A DNA stretch of 23,011 nucleotides, from positions 1 to 23,011 of the forward strand of contig CALFEY010000396.1 of NCBI GenBank assembly GCA_937958295.1. The letters run 5' to 3'. Position 1 is the stretch's first letter; the number at the start of each line of letters is the position of its first letter. The DNA comes from an uncultured Pseudomonadota bacterium. Its GTDB lineage: Bacteria; Pseudomonadota; Gammaproteobacteria; Burkholderiales; Casimicrobiaceae. This document shows positions 1-7,370 of this stretch, piece by piece. Below the pieces are notes generated by a model, which was not told where the DNA came from, ran no database searches, and worked only from the letters and a program-made list of their open reading frames with translations. A program made the translations under genes and the position numbers.

Positions 1-14
1 CGCCGCGGGTGACG

Positions 15-43
15 TTGCCACGCCCGCGCAAGTTGACTAGGAT
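15..43 (+). promoter_or_regulatory. Candidate sigma-70 promoter of the HdeD-family gene
   Basis: TTGCCA at 15–20 and TAGGAT at 38–43 are separated by 17 bases. They match the -35 consensus at five of six positions and the -10 at four of six. Transcription would start near base 50, giving a leader of about 20 bases that carries the purine-rich ribosome site AGGGAGAG (56–63) just ahead of the ATG at 71. The call rests on motif match and position only. Confidence 0.45.
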
Positions 44-70
44 GCGTGATCGCTAGAGGGAGAGAACAAC

Positions 71-625
71 ATGGCAGAAGCCAACAATTCGCCCGTCCGC
101 AAGGTGGGCACCTGGTCCGTGGTGTGGGGCGTGCTGATGATCTTCGCGGGCATCCTCGCGATCATGCAGCCCGCGGTCGCCGCGCTTGCGTTCAACCTGC
201 TCCTCGCGTGGCTGCTCGTGCTCGGCGGGATCTTCGAGATCGCCGCGGCAATCCACGAGCGCGGCAAGGACGGCTTCGGCCTCAAGCTGCTGCTCGGCAT
301 CCTTACGCTCCTGCTCGGCGTGTTCCTGCTCGTGCAGCCCGCGGCGGGCATCGCCTCGATTGCGCTCATGATCGGTGCATTCGTCTTCGCCCACGGCGTG
401 TCAAGCGCGATCCTCGCGTTCAAGCTGAAACCGCGCAAGGGCTGGGGCTGGGTGCTGACCGACGCCCTCCTGTCGATCGTGATCGCAGTGCTCATCGCGA
501 TGGGGTGGCCCGAGAGCTCCTACAAGTTCCTCGGCATCCTCGTGGGCATCGCGATGATGTACGGCGGACTGTGGCGCATCGTGCTCGGGCGCGTGCTGCG
601 CGACGCCGTGCCCGCGGCGACCTAG
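71..625 (+). CDS. HdeD family (DUF308) membrane protein
   Basis: This 184-residue protein is almost entirely hydrophobic, with about six predicted membrane segments in pairs joined by short charged loops (for example ERGKDG near residue 64 and KLKPRKGW near 118). Length, segment spacing and Gly/Ala/Leu-rich helices match the HdeD/DUF308 family of inner-membrane proteins. In E. coli, HdeD is linked to acid resistance at high cell density, but most family members have no known biochemical role, so acid resistance here is only a family label. The ATG at 71 follows a good purine-rich ribosome site. The gene looks monocistronic: it has its own promoter candidate and converges on the next gene with a ten-base gap. 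Confidence 0.85.
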   Translation: MAEANNSPVRKVGTWSVVWGVLMIFAGILAIMQPAVAALAFNLLLAWLLVLGGIFEIAAAIHERGKDGFGLKLLLGILTLLLGVFLLVQPAAGIASIALMIGAFVFAHGVSSAILAFKLKPRKGWGWVLTDALLSIVIAVLIAMGWPESSYKFLGILVGIAMMYGGLWRIVLGRVLRDAVPAAT

Positions 626-635
626 CGTCCGCCGA

Positions 636-2354
636 TCACGGCCCCGTCGCGGGGCCGCGGCGCTGCGCCTGGGCGGCCTCGCCCTGGGCGCGCAGCGCGT
701 CCAGCGTGGCGGTCATGGTGATGGCCTGGGGGTCCACCCTGACGTGCAGGAGCGCAGGCATGCCCGCCCGCGTGGCGGCGAGCGCGCGCGTCACGGCCGG
801 CATGAACTCGGCTGTGCGCAGCACCGTCTCTGCCTGCGCGCCGTAGGCCCGGGCGAGCGCCGCGAAGTCGGGATTGCGCAGCGACGTGCCCGACACCCGG
901 GACGGATAGGTCCGTTCTTGGTGCATGCGGATGGTGCCGTACATCCCATTGTCGATCACCACGAAGAGCACGCCGAGGCCATATTGCACGGCCGTGGCGA
1001 GCTCCTGGCCGTTCATCAGGAAGCACCCGTCGCCGTTCCAGGACACGACCGTGCGCGCGGGATGCACGAGCTTGGCCGCCACGGCCGCCGGCACGCCATA
1101 TCCCATCGATCCCGAGTAGGGGGCGAGCTGGCCGCCAAGCTCACGATAGCGGAAGAGGCGATGCATCCACGTGGCGTAGTTGCCGGCGCCGTTGGTCACG
1201 ATCGCGTCGTCCGGCAGGTGCTCATCGAGCGCCAGCACGATCTGCCACAGATCAACCGCGCCTGGCACCGCGCGCGGCGCGCGCCACGCGGCGCGCTCGG
1301 CCGCCATCGCCTGCAGCGTCGCTTGGCGTGCGTCGCCGGCGACCGGCGCACGTGCCTCCATCGCCGCGAGAAACTCCCCGGGGGTGGCGGCAATGGCGAG
1401 CGCCGGCTGGTACACGCGCCCGAGCTCGTCCGGAGAAGGGTGCACGTGGATGACCTGCTGCCGCGGCACAGGCACCTCGAGGAGCGTGTAGCCGCTCGTG
1501 GTCATCTCGCCCAGCCGCTCGCCGAGCACGAGCAGCACGTCCGCCTCGCGCACGCGCGCAGCGAGCTTGGGGTCGATCCCGATGCCCACGTCGCCTGCGT
1601 AATGCGGATCGCGGTGGTCGAAGAGCTCTTGGCGGCGGAAGGCGCAAGCCACCGGGAGCGCGTGGGCGCGCGCGAAGCGCGCGAGCGCCGCGCGAGCGGA
1701 CGCATCCCAGCGGCTGCCTCCCGCGATCACGAGCGGCGCACGCGCCGCGGCGAGCCACGCGTGCGCGGCATCGGCATCGGCGGCGATGGGGGCCGTGACC
1801 ACCGGCTCCACGCGCGGTGCATCCGTGCAGCGCGCATGGGCGGTGAGCATGTCCTCGGGGAGGGCTAGCACCACAGGCCCGGGGCGGCCCGACATGGCGA
1901 TGCGAAATGCATGCGCCACATACTCGGGGATGCGCTCCGCCCGGTCGATCTGCGTGGCCCACTTCGCCACGCTCCCGTACATGCGGCGATAGTCCACCTC
2001 CTGGAAGGCCTCGCGGTCGACGAAGTCGCCGCCCACCTGGCCCACGAAGAGCACCATTGGCGTCGAATCCTGCATCGCGGTGTGCACGCCCACCGCTGCG
2101 TTGGTGGCGCCCGGGCCGCGCGTGACGAAGGCGACGCCTGGCCGTCCCGTGAGCTTGCCGCAGGCCTCGGCCATGTAGGCTGCGCCGCCCTCCTGCCGAC
2201 ACACGATGAAGCGCAGCCGGTCCTCGACGTCGGCGAGCGCATCGAGCACGGCGAGATAGCTCTCGCCCGGGACGCCGAATGCAAGGTCCACGCCTTGCGC
2301 CAGGAGATTCGCGACGAGGATCTCGCCGCCCGAGCGTTCGCGCCAGGCGCTCAT
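636..2354 (-). CDS. Thiamine diphosphate-dependent enzyme, acetolactate synthase large subunit-like, substrate unknown
   Basis: This 572-residue protein has the three-domain layout of the acetolactate synthase/pyruvate oxidase family. The N-terminal pyrimidine-binding domain carries the likely catalytic Glu55 (RQEGGAA). A central domain follows, then a C-terminal diphosphate domain with GDG near residue 440, followed by QELATAV and IDNGMYG. The usual metal-binding NN pair is DN here. True acetolactate synthases normally have LGMVxQW after this motif; this protein has MYGTIRMHQ, and no ilvN regulatory subunit is adjacent. It is therefore probably not the biosynthetic enzyme; an unidentified 2-oxo acid decarboxylase or carboligase is more likely. 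The ATG at 2354 lies 12 bases after the prmB stop, so it is probably the last gene of the dapE–prmB transcript. Confidence 0.8.
   Translation of the reverse strand: MSAWRERSGGEILVANLLAQGVDLAFGVPGESYLAVLDALADVEDRLRFIVCRQEGGAAYMAEACGKLTGRPGVAFVTRGPGATNAAVGVHTAMQDSTPMVLFVGQVGGDFVDREAFQEVDYRRMYGSVAKWATQIDRAERIPEYVAHAFRIAMSGRPGPVVLALPEDMLTAHARCTDAPRVEPVVTAPIAADADAAHAWLAAARAPLVIAGGSRWDASARAALARFARAHALPVACAFRRQELFDHRDPHYAGDVGIGIDPKLAARVREADVLLVLGERLGEMTTSGYTLLEVPVPRQQVIHVHPSPDELGRVYQPALAIAATPGEFLAAMEARAPVAGDARQATLQAMAAERAAWRAPRAVPGAVDLWQIVLALDEHLPDDAIVTNGAGNYATWMHRLFRYRELGGQLAPYSGSMGYGVPAAVAAKLVHPARTVVSWNGDGCFLMNGQELATAVQYGLGVLFVVIDNGMYGTIRMHQERTYPSRVSGTSLRNPDFAALARAYGAQAETVLRTAEFMPAVTRALAATRAGMPALLHVRVDPQAITMTATLDALRAQGEAAQAQRRGPATGP
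639..657. other. GC-rich inverted repeat at convergent gene ends
   Basis: CGGCCCC (639–645) and GGGGCCG (651–657) form a perfect 7-bp stem around a 5-base loop. It lies over the last codons of the TPP enzyme gene, just past the stop of the HdeD-family gene. Its position between convergent genes suits a transcription stop, but there is no T-tract on either strand, so intrinsic termination is doubtful. Confidence 0.3.
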
Positions 2355-2366
2355 TGCGGTCGCGCG

Positions 2367-3263
2367 CTAGCGTCCCGCCACCAGCTCTTCGCGGCGGACG
2401 ACGAACACGCCGTCCTCCTTCTCCGCGGCGGCGAGCCAGGTGAGGGGCAGCCGCGGGAAGGCGGCTTCCACCGCTGCGCGATTGTGGCCGACCTCGACCA
2501 CGAGCGAGGCACCGTGGTTCAGGAAGCGCGGTGCCTCCTTGAGCAGCACGCGCACGGCATCGAGGCCGTCGTCGCCGCCCGCCAGGGCGAGCTCCGGCTC
2601 GTGGCGATACTCAGGCGGCAGCGCCTCCATGGCGCGCGCGTCGACGTAGGGCGGGTTGCAGATGATGAGGTCGTAGCTCTTCTCGGGCAGGTTCTCGAAG
2701 AGGTTGGAACGGATGAGGTTGATGCGCGCCGCGAGGTTGTAGTCGCTCACGTTGCGCTGCGCGACGGCCAGCGCGTCGGAGGAGAGGTCGACGGCGTCGA
2801 TGTCGGCGTGCTCGTAGGCATGCGCAAGGAGGATCGCGAGGCATCCCGAGCCTGTGCACATGTCGAGCGCCGTGGCCACGGCGTCGGCCCGGCCCACGTA
2901 GGGCTCCAGGGCATCGGGCAGCAGCTCCGCGATATAGGAGCGCGGGATGATCACGCGCTCGTCGACGTAGAAACGGAACTCGCCGAGCCAAGCCTCGTGC
3001 GTGAGGTAGGCGGCTGGAATGCGGTCGTCGATGCGCCGGGAGAAGAGCGCGCCGAGCTTCGACCGCTCATCCTCGGTGAGGCGGGCGTCGAGGAACGGCT
3101 CGAGGCGGTCGAGCGGCAGGTGCAGCCCGTGCAGGAGGAGGTAGGCCGCCTCGTCGTAGGCCTCGCTGCTGCCGTGCCCGAAGGCGAGCCGCTGCTCGCC
3201 GAAGCGCGACACCGCGTAGCGCAGCCAGTCGCGCAGGGTGATGAGCTCGCCGGACGGGATCAT
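2367..3263 (-). CDS. prmB: Ribosomal protein uL3 (L3) glutamine N5-methyltransferase PrmB
   Basis: This 298-residue S-adenosylmethionine-dependent methyltransferase has an N-terminal helical substrate domain (residues 1 to about 110), motif I as DMCTGSGCLA near residue 131, and the glutamine-methylase signature NPPY near residue 203 followed by VDARAM. The stretch LPPEYRHEPELAL after NPPY is typical of PrmB rather than PrmC/HemK. PrmB modifies a glutamine of ribosomal protein L3 and assists ribosome assembly. The ATG at 3263 overlaps the dapE stop in an ATGA arrangement, implying translational coupling; the frame stays open upstream but that extension runs inside dapE and lacks family resemblance. 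An association of prmB with dapE is common in betaproteobacteria. Confidence 0.93.
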   Translation of the reverse strand: MIPSGELITLRDWLRYAVSRFGEQRLAFGHGSSEAYDEAAYLLLHGLHLPLDRLEPFLDARLTEDERSKLGALFSRRIDDRIPAAYLTHEAWLGEFRFYVDERVIIPRSYIAELLPDALEPYVGRADAVATALDMCTGSGCLAILLAHAYEHADIDAVDLSSDALAVAQRNVSDYNLAARINLIRSNLFENLPEKSYDLIICNPPYVDARAMEALPPEYRHEPELALAGGDDGLDAVRVLLKEAPRFLNHGASLVVEVGHNRAAVEAAFPRLPLTWLAAAEKEDGVFVVRREELVAGR

Positions 3264-4408
3264 GCGACCCTCACGAGGAGACGATCGAGGATGCCTTGGT
3301 AGATGCGCGCAAGCGGCGCGAGGTCGGCCACGCGCACGCGCTCGTCGATCTTGTGGATCGAGGCGTTCACCGGTCCGAGCTCCAGCAGCTCCTCGCACAC
3401 GTCGCAGATGAAGCGGCCATCGGAGGTGCCCCCCGTGCACGAAAGCTCGGGGGAGCGGCCGGTAACTTCGCGGATGGCCGCCCCCGCCACGTCCACCAGG
3501 CGGCCACGAGGCGTGATGAAGGGCTTGCCCCATCCGGTCCAAGTGAGCGTGTAATCGAGGCCGTGCCTGCGCAGCGCGTCCTCCAGCCGCTGGGCCAGCG
3601 ATTCGCGCGTGCTCTGCGGGGAATAGCGGAAGTTGAACTGCACTTCGAGCAGGCCGGGAATCACGTTGGTGGCGCCGGTACCCGCATGGATGTTGGAGCA
3701 CTGGAACGACGTGGGCGGGAAGTATTCGTCGCCTGCGTCCCATGACATGGCCGCGAGCTCCGCGAGCGCGGGCGCGACGAGATGGATGGGATTGCGACCC
3801 AGGTGCGGATAGGCGATGTGGGCTTGCACGCCCTTGACGACCAGCGTGCCCGAAAGAGTGCCGCGGCGGCCGTTCTTGATCATGTCCCCCAGCTCGGCGG
3901 TGGACGACGGCTCGCCGATCACGCAATAGTCGACGCGCTCGCCGCGCGCCGCGAGGCGCTCCACGACCTTGACCGTGCCGTCCACCGAGGGGCCTTCCTC
4001 GTCGGACGTGATGAGCAGCGCGATCGAGCCTCCGGCCTGCGGATGCCGGGCGACGAAGCCCTCGATGGCTACGATGAACGCCGCCAGCGATGCCTTCATG
4101 TCGGCTGCCCCGCGGCCGTAGAGATAGCCCTCGCGCTCGGTGGGCACGAAGGGATCGGAGTGCCAGGCGTCAAGCGGGCCGGTGGGCACGACGTCGGTGT
4201 GACCGGCGAAGCAGACGAGTGGGGCGGCCTGTCCGCGCCGCGCCCACAGATTGGTCACGCCGTTGGACACCAACGTCTCGAAGGCGAAGCCGAGCGGCGC
4301 AAGTCGGGACTGCAGCAGCGCCTGGCAACCGCCGTCGTCCGGCGTGGGGGAACGCAGCGCAATGAGCTCGCGGGTCAGCGCGAGCGTGGGGTCCGGGGCG
4401 GAGGGCAT
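3260..4408 (-). CDS. dapE: Succinyl-diaminopimelate desuccinylase DapE
   Basis: The 382-residue protein is full length for DapE, a cytoplasmic dizinc M20 peptidase-family enzyme. It hydrolyses N-succinyl-LL-diaminopimelate to succinate and LL-diaminopimelate for lysine and peptidoglycan synthesis. Expected metal and catalytic residues are visible: His70 (FAGHTDVVPTG), Asp103 (GRGAADMK), Glu137–Glu138 (SDEEGPSVDGT), Glu166 (VIGEPSS) and a late His in PVNASIHKID. The dimerisation lid segment KNGRRGTLSG is present. It is the first gene of a coupled dapE–prmB–TPP enzyme run. The 59-base gap to pilU upstream is GC-rich and shows no clear promoter. DapC and DapD of the same pathway lie about 7 kb away on the same strand. 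Confidence 0.96.
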   Translation of the reverse strand: MPSAPDPTLALTRELIALRSPTPDDGGCQALLQSRLAPLGFAFETLVSNGVTNLWARRGQAAPLVCFAGHTDVVPTGPLDAWHSDPFVPTEREGYLYGRGAADMKASLAAFIVAIEGFVARHPQAGGSIALLITSDEEGPSVDGTVKVVERLAARGERVDYCVIGEPSSTAELGDMIKNGRRGTLSGTLVVKGVQAHIAYPHLGRNPIHLVAPALAELAAMSWDAGDEYFPPTSFQCSNIHAGTGATNVIPGLLEVQFNFRYSPQSTRESLAQRLEDALRRHGLDYTLTWTGWGKPFITPRGRLVDVAGAAIREVTGRSPELSCTGGTSDGRFICDVCEELLELGPVNASIHKIDERVRVADLAPLARIYQGILDRLLVRVA

Positions 4409-4467
4409 CCGCCGATGTTACCGCACGGCCCCGGCGCGGCGGCCGGCGCGCTGCGGGATCGACGGGG

Positions 4468-5637
4468 TCAGTGCGTGCGGTCGAGGAGCTCGGTGTTGAT
4501 GGTCATCGAGGCGAAGTCCGCACCGGGCTGCCCGTCGTCGCGGCGCTGGCTGGATTCCATGTTGTCCACCCGGGACGTGGGACTGCTCTGGTTGATCTGC
4601 CAGGCGAGATTGGTGGGCGAATCGGAGCCCGCCATGGCCTCCTCGTAGCTGATCACGCCATCGAGGTAGAGGCGGCACAGCGACTGCTCGAAGGTCTGGG
4701 AGCCCGGGTACAGCGACTGCTCCATGGCTTCCTTGATCTGCGAGAACTCGCCGTTCTTGATGAGCTCCGCGATGAGGGACGTGTTGAGCAGGATCTCCAC
4801 GGCAGGCTGCTGCTCGCCGTCGCGGTTGCGGATGAGACGCTGGCAGATGATGGCGCGCAAGCCGATGGACAGGTCGGAGAGCACGGCCGAGCGCGCGTCG
4901 TGCGGGAACAGGTTGATGATCCGCGACAGCGCGTGGTAGCTGTTGTTGGCGTGGATCGTGGTGAGGCACAGGTGGCCCGTCAGCGTATGGAGGAGGGCGG
5001 ACTGCATGGTCTCCTTGTCGCGCACCTCACCCACCATGATGAGGTCGGGGGCCTCGCGCAGCGCATTCTGCAGCGCGTTGGCGTAGGTGGTGGTATCCAC
5101 GCCGATCTCACGCTGGTTGACGAGGCTCTGCTTGTGCTCGAAGAGATACTCGATCGGGTCCTCGATGGTGAGGATGTGGCCCGGCTTGGTGGAATTGCGG
5201 TGGTCGATCATGGCCGCCAGCGTGGTGGACTTGCCCGAGCCCGTGGCGCCCGCCACCAGCACGAGCCCGCGCTTGGCGGTGACGAGATCGAGCAGCACCG
5301 TCGGCAGCTTCAACTGCTCGAAGGGCGGCACGTTGCTGCGCACGTAGCGAATCACGAGCGAGATGGTGCCGCGCTGGCGGAAGATGTTCACGCGGAAGTT
5401 GCCCACCGAGCGGTCGAGGTGGGAGAGGTTCATCTCCATCGTGTTCTCGAACTCGCGCGCCTGCTCCTTGCTCATGAGCTCGTAGGCGATGCGGCGCACG
5501 GTGTCCATGTCCATGGGCTGCGTCGACACAGGTTGGACGATGCCGTTCACCTTGAGGTTGATCGGCGCACCGCAGGAGATGAAGAGGTCCGAGGCCTGTT
5601 TCTCGGCCATCAGCTTGAAGAGGCGGTCCAGGTACAT
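4468..5637 (-). CDS. pilU: Type IV pilus retraction ATPase PilU
   Basis: This 389-residue hexameric secretion ATPase of the PilT/PilU family has a PAS-like N-terminal domain (1 to about 110), Walker A GATGSGKST (130–138), the Asp-box region TIEDPIEY (157–164), Walker B DLIMVGEVRD (198–207) and the His box TGHLCLTTIHANN (220–232). Family members power pilus retraction and twitching from the inner-membrane base. PilU is preferred over PilT because of the EILLNTSLIAELIKNGE and QSLYPGSQTFEQSL segments and the extended hydrophilic C-terminus (about residue 340 onward). The ATG at 5637 is chosen because GAGGAAG lies five to seven bases upstream and the family N-terminus begins there. pilT, its usual partner, is not adjacent. 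Confidence 0.88.
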   Translation of the reverse strand: MYLDRLFKLMAEKQASDLFISCGAPINLKVNGIVQPVSTQPMDMDTVRRIAYELMSKEQAREFENTMEMNLSHLDRSVGNFRVNIFRQRGTISLVIRYVRSNVPPFEQLKLPTVLLDLVTAKRGLVLVAGATGSGKSTTLAAMIDHRNSTKPGHILTIEDPIEYLFEHKQSLVNQREIGVDTTTYANALQNALREAPDLIMVGEVRDKETMQSALLHTLTGHLCLTTIHANNSYHALSRIINLFPHDARSAVLSDLSIGLRAIICQRLIRNRDGEQQPAVEILLNTSLIAELIKNGEFSQIKEAMEQSLYPGSQTFEQSLCRLYLDGVISYEEAMAGSDSPTNLAWQINQSSPTSRVDNMESSQRRDDGQPGADFASMTINTELLDRTH

Positions 5638-5714
5638 ACGCTTCCTCGCGCGCGGGGACGGCTTGCGTCCGTGGCGCCGGCAAGTGGCGCGGCCCGGGAA
5701 CCTCAAGGGCCGCT

Positions 5715-5720
5715 TACAAT
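5715..5720 (+). promoter_or_regulatory. Possible -10 element upstream of mtiP
   Basis: TACAAT at 5715–5720 matches the -10 consensus at five of six positions in the divergent pilU–mtiP region. The sequence 17 bases upstream (gcccgg) does not resemble a -35 box. If used, transcription would begin near 5727 and give a leader of about 150 bases before mtiP. Support is weak. Confidence 0.2.
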
Positions 5721-5742
5721 CGATCGAGGCTACAGCGACGGA

Positions 5743-5772
5743 ATGTCGAGAATCGGCATGATAATGTCATGA
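5743..5772 (+). other. Candidate Met-rich leader mini-ORF upstream of mtiP
   Basis: An ATG at 5743 opens a nine-codon frame, MSRIGMIMS, ending in TGA at 5770–5772. Three of nine residues are methionine. It lies 108 bases ahead of mtiP, a methionine-salvage gene, and is followed at once by a hairpin (5777–5789). No strong ribosome site precedes it; GAGG at 5726–5729 is rather far away. A frame this short can arise by chance, so this is a speculative leader peptide. Confidence 0.15.
5757..5771. repeat. Short AT-rich inverted repeat in the pilU–mtiP divergent region
   Basis: CATGA (5757–5761) and TCATG (5767–5771) flank TAATG, giving a 15-base dyad in an AT-rich island of otherwise very GC-rich DNA. 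It could be an operator for either divergent gene. Five-base arms are short enough to be chance. Confidence 0.2.
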
Positions 5773-5776
5773 AATC

Positions 5777-5789
5777 TGGCGGGCCGCCA
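5777..5789 (+). other. Hairpin in the mtiP leader
   Basis: TGGCGGGCCGCCA is a 13-base perfect palindrome around a central G, able to form a compact GC stem four bases after the mini-ORF stop. Further downstream, CCCG/CGGG (5815–5826) and CGACG/CGTCG (5817–5836) arms overlap, so those two alternative stems exclude each other. There is no T-tract, so this is not an intrinsic terminator. Confidence 0.25.
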
Positions 5790-5880
5790 AACGATGCCCA
5801 GCGTCATCCCCGTCCCGACGGCGGGTGCGGCGTCGGCGTGACCCTACGCCCCGTGCAACCACGTCCCCAAAGCAAGTTCC

Positions 5881-6618
5881 ATGCTCGCAATCATCGGCGG
5901 TAGCGGCCTCACCCGCCTGTCCACGCTCTCCGTGGCGCATCGGGAGGTCGTACGCACGCCCTACGGCGACCCCTCTTCCACGCTCCTCTTCGGCCAGGTG
6001 GCCGGCGTGGACGCGGTGTTCCTGGCGCGGCATGGCCATGGACACACGATCCCGCCGCATCGCGTGAACTACCGCGCGAACCTGTGGGCCCTGAAGGACA
6101 AGGGGGCCAGCGCGGTGTTGGCCGTGGCCTCGGTGGGCGGCATCTGCCGCTGCTCGCCCGGCGACCTCGTGTTGCCGCACCAGATCATCGACTACACGTC
6201 GGGTCGAGAGGCGACCTACTTCGATGGCGGCGAGGGCAACCTCGCCCACGTGGACTTCACGCATCCGTACACGCCGATGCTGCGCGAGAAGTGCCTCGCT
6301 GCGGCGGCCGCCGCGCAACTGCCGCTGCAGGACGGCGGCGTCTACGGTGCCGTCAATGGGCCGCGCCTGGAGACCGCCGCGGAGATCGATCGCCTGGAGC
6401 GCGACGGCGCCACCCTCGTGGGGATGACCGGCATGCCGGAGGCCGCACTCGCGCGCGAGCTCGGCTTGCCCTACGTCGCGATCTGCGTGGTGGTGAATCA
6501 TGCGGCCGGTCGCGGCGAGAGCGAGCGCGAGATCTCCATGGAGGGGATCTCGCACGTGCTCGAGACGGCCATGGGGAAGGTCCGTGCGCTGCTCGACCAC
6601 ATCGCGCCGCGCCTGTGA
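5881..6618 (+). CDS. mtiP: S-methyl-5'-thioinosine phosphorylase (PNP/MTAP family)
   Basis: This 245-residue protein belongs to the trimeric purine nucleoside phosphorylase/MTA phosphorylase family. The phosphate-binding start IIGGSGL (4–10), ARHGHGHTIPPHRVNYRANLWAL split over 49–71, GPRLET (160–165) and GMTGMPEAALARE (181–193) are all present. At the base-recognition position the segment VVNHAAG has Asn206, where adenine-specific MTAP enzymes carry Asp. Asn suits a 6-oxopurine, and the whole protein resembles P. aeruginosa PA3004, an MTI phosphorylase. It would split methylthioinosine into hypoxanthine and methylthioribose-1-phosphate. The matching MTA deaminase is encoded at 15320–16651. 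The ATG at 5881 starts the family N-terminus but has only a weak ribosome site. def follows after 25 bases, suggesting one transcript. Confidence 0.85.
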   Translation: MLAIIGGSGLTRLSTLSVAHREVVRTPYGDPSSTLLFGQVAGVDAVFLARHGHGHTIPPHRVNYRANLWALKDKGASAVLAVASVGGICRCSPGDLVLPHQIIDYTSGREATYFDGGEGNLAHVDFTHPYTPMLREKCLAAAAAAQLPLQDGGVYGAVNGPRLETAAEIDRLERDGATLVGMTGMPEAALARELGLPYVAICVVVNHAAGRGESEREISMEGISHVLETAMGKVRALLDHIAPRL

Positions 6619-6643
6619 CGCGCCCGACCCGCCAAGGACCGCA

Positions 6644-7174
6644 ATGATCCGCGAGATCCTGCGCATGGGCGACCCCCGCCTCCTCGAGCGATCGCGCGAG
6701 GTCGCCGGCTTCGGCACATCCGAGCTTGCCGCGCTGCTCGCGGACATGCGCGACACCATGCACGCCCACGATGGCGCCGGCATCGCCGCGCCGCAGATCG
6801 GGGTGCCGCTACGCGTGGTGATCTTCGGCCTCGAACATAACCCGCGTTATCCCGACGCCGAGCCGGTGCCCTACACCGAGCTCGTCAATCCGATCCTCAC
6901 GCCGCTGTCCGACGAGGAGGAGGAAGGATGGGAAGGCTGCCTGTCGGTGCCGGGCTTTCGCGGCGTGGTGGCGCGCTACACGCGCCTGCGCTATGAAGGC
7001 TTCGACCCGTCGGGGCGAACGATCCGGCGCGAGGTGGACGGCTTCCATGCGCGGGTGGTGCAGCACGAGTGCGATCATCTCGACGGGATCCTCTACCCGC
7101 AGCGGATTCGTGACATGCGGCGCTTTGGCTTCACCGACATCCTGTTCCCGGAGCTCGCTGGGCGCGACGAGTAG
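6644..7174 (+). CDS. def: Peptide deformylase
   Basis: The 176-residue metalloenzyme removes the formyl group from the initiator methionine of new proteins. All three signature motifs are intact: GAGIAAPQ (44–51), EGCLS with metal ligand Cys99 (97–101), and HECDH (141–145) with ligands His141 and His145 and catalytic Glu142. The MIREILRMGDPRLL start and the acidic LSDEEEEGWEG segment resemble the second deformylase type common in betaproteobacteria, which is not linked to fmt; no fmt is present here. The ATG at 6644 is preceded by AAGGA at 6634–6638, and an upstream extension in the same frame would lie inside mtiP. It probably shares the mtiP transcript. Confidence 0.94.
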   Translation: MIREILRMGDPRLLERSREVAGFGTSELAALLADMRDTMHAHDGAGIAAPQIGVPLRVVIFGLEHNPRYPDAEPVPYTELVNPILTPLSDEEEEGWEGCLSVPGFRGVVARYTRLRYEGFDPSGRTIRREVDGFHARVVQHECDHLDGILYPQRIRDMRRFGFTDILFPELAGRDE

Positions 7175-7248
7175 CGGGCCAGGCGGCGCGATCGGTGCCG
7201 GGGTTGCGCGCTGGCGTGGGGATAGATCGGCCTACGGCGTGAGGCGGC

Positions 7249-7297
7249 GGTGGGGAAAGCGTTCTGCCGGACGGTGCCGGCGCCGCACTTCCCCAAC
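7249..7297. repeat. Nested inverted repeats in the def–glnD convergent gap
   Basis: The 196-base gap between convergent def and glnD holds nested dyads. Outer arms are TGGGGAA (7251–7257) and TTCCCCA (7289–7295), extended by GG/CC past a one-base bulge. Inner arms are GCCGG (7266–7270) and CCGGC (7277–7281) around a 6-base loop. GTGGGGA also occurs once more at about 7216–7222. No T-tract follows on either strand. The structure could be a transcription stop region, a dispersed repeat or a small RNA; the sequence does not decide. No convincing protein gene lies here. Confidence 0.35.
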
Positions 7298-7370
7298 CGC
7301 GCCCTCAACGCGATGGCACGGACCACGCTGGCCCCGGTGGGCCGAGTCCAAGGGCGCGAGGCACGCGACC

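Noticed and set aside
639..657. Intrinsic terminator for the HdeD-family or TPP enzyme gene
   Set aside because: The stem is strong but no T-tract follows on either strand. It is listed only as an inverted repeat.
2367..3926. Long 519-codon form of prmB and 1065-codon form of glnD (7371–10568)
   Set aside because: The N-terminal extensions lie inside dapE and map in another frame and show no family resemblance. The ATG at 3263 and GTG at 9980 give proteins of normal size, properly spaced from the upstream gene.
4471..5772. Long open frame antisense to pilU, and a similar one at 1911–3302 antisense to the TPP enzyme and prmB
   Set aside because: Both are low-complexity His/Arg/Glu-rich shadows of genes with strong family motifs on the minus strand. 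Only the last nine codons of the first, outside pilU, were considered separately as a mini-ORF.
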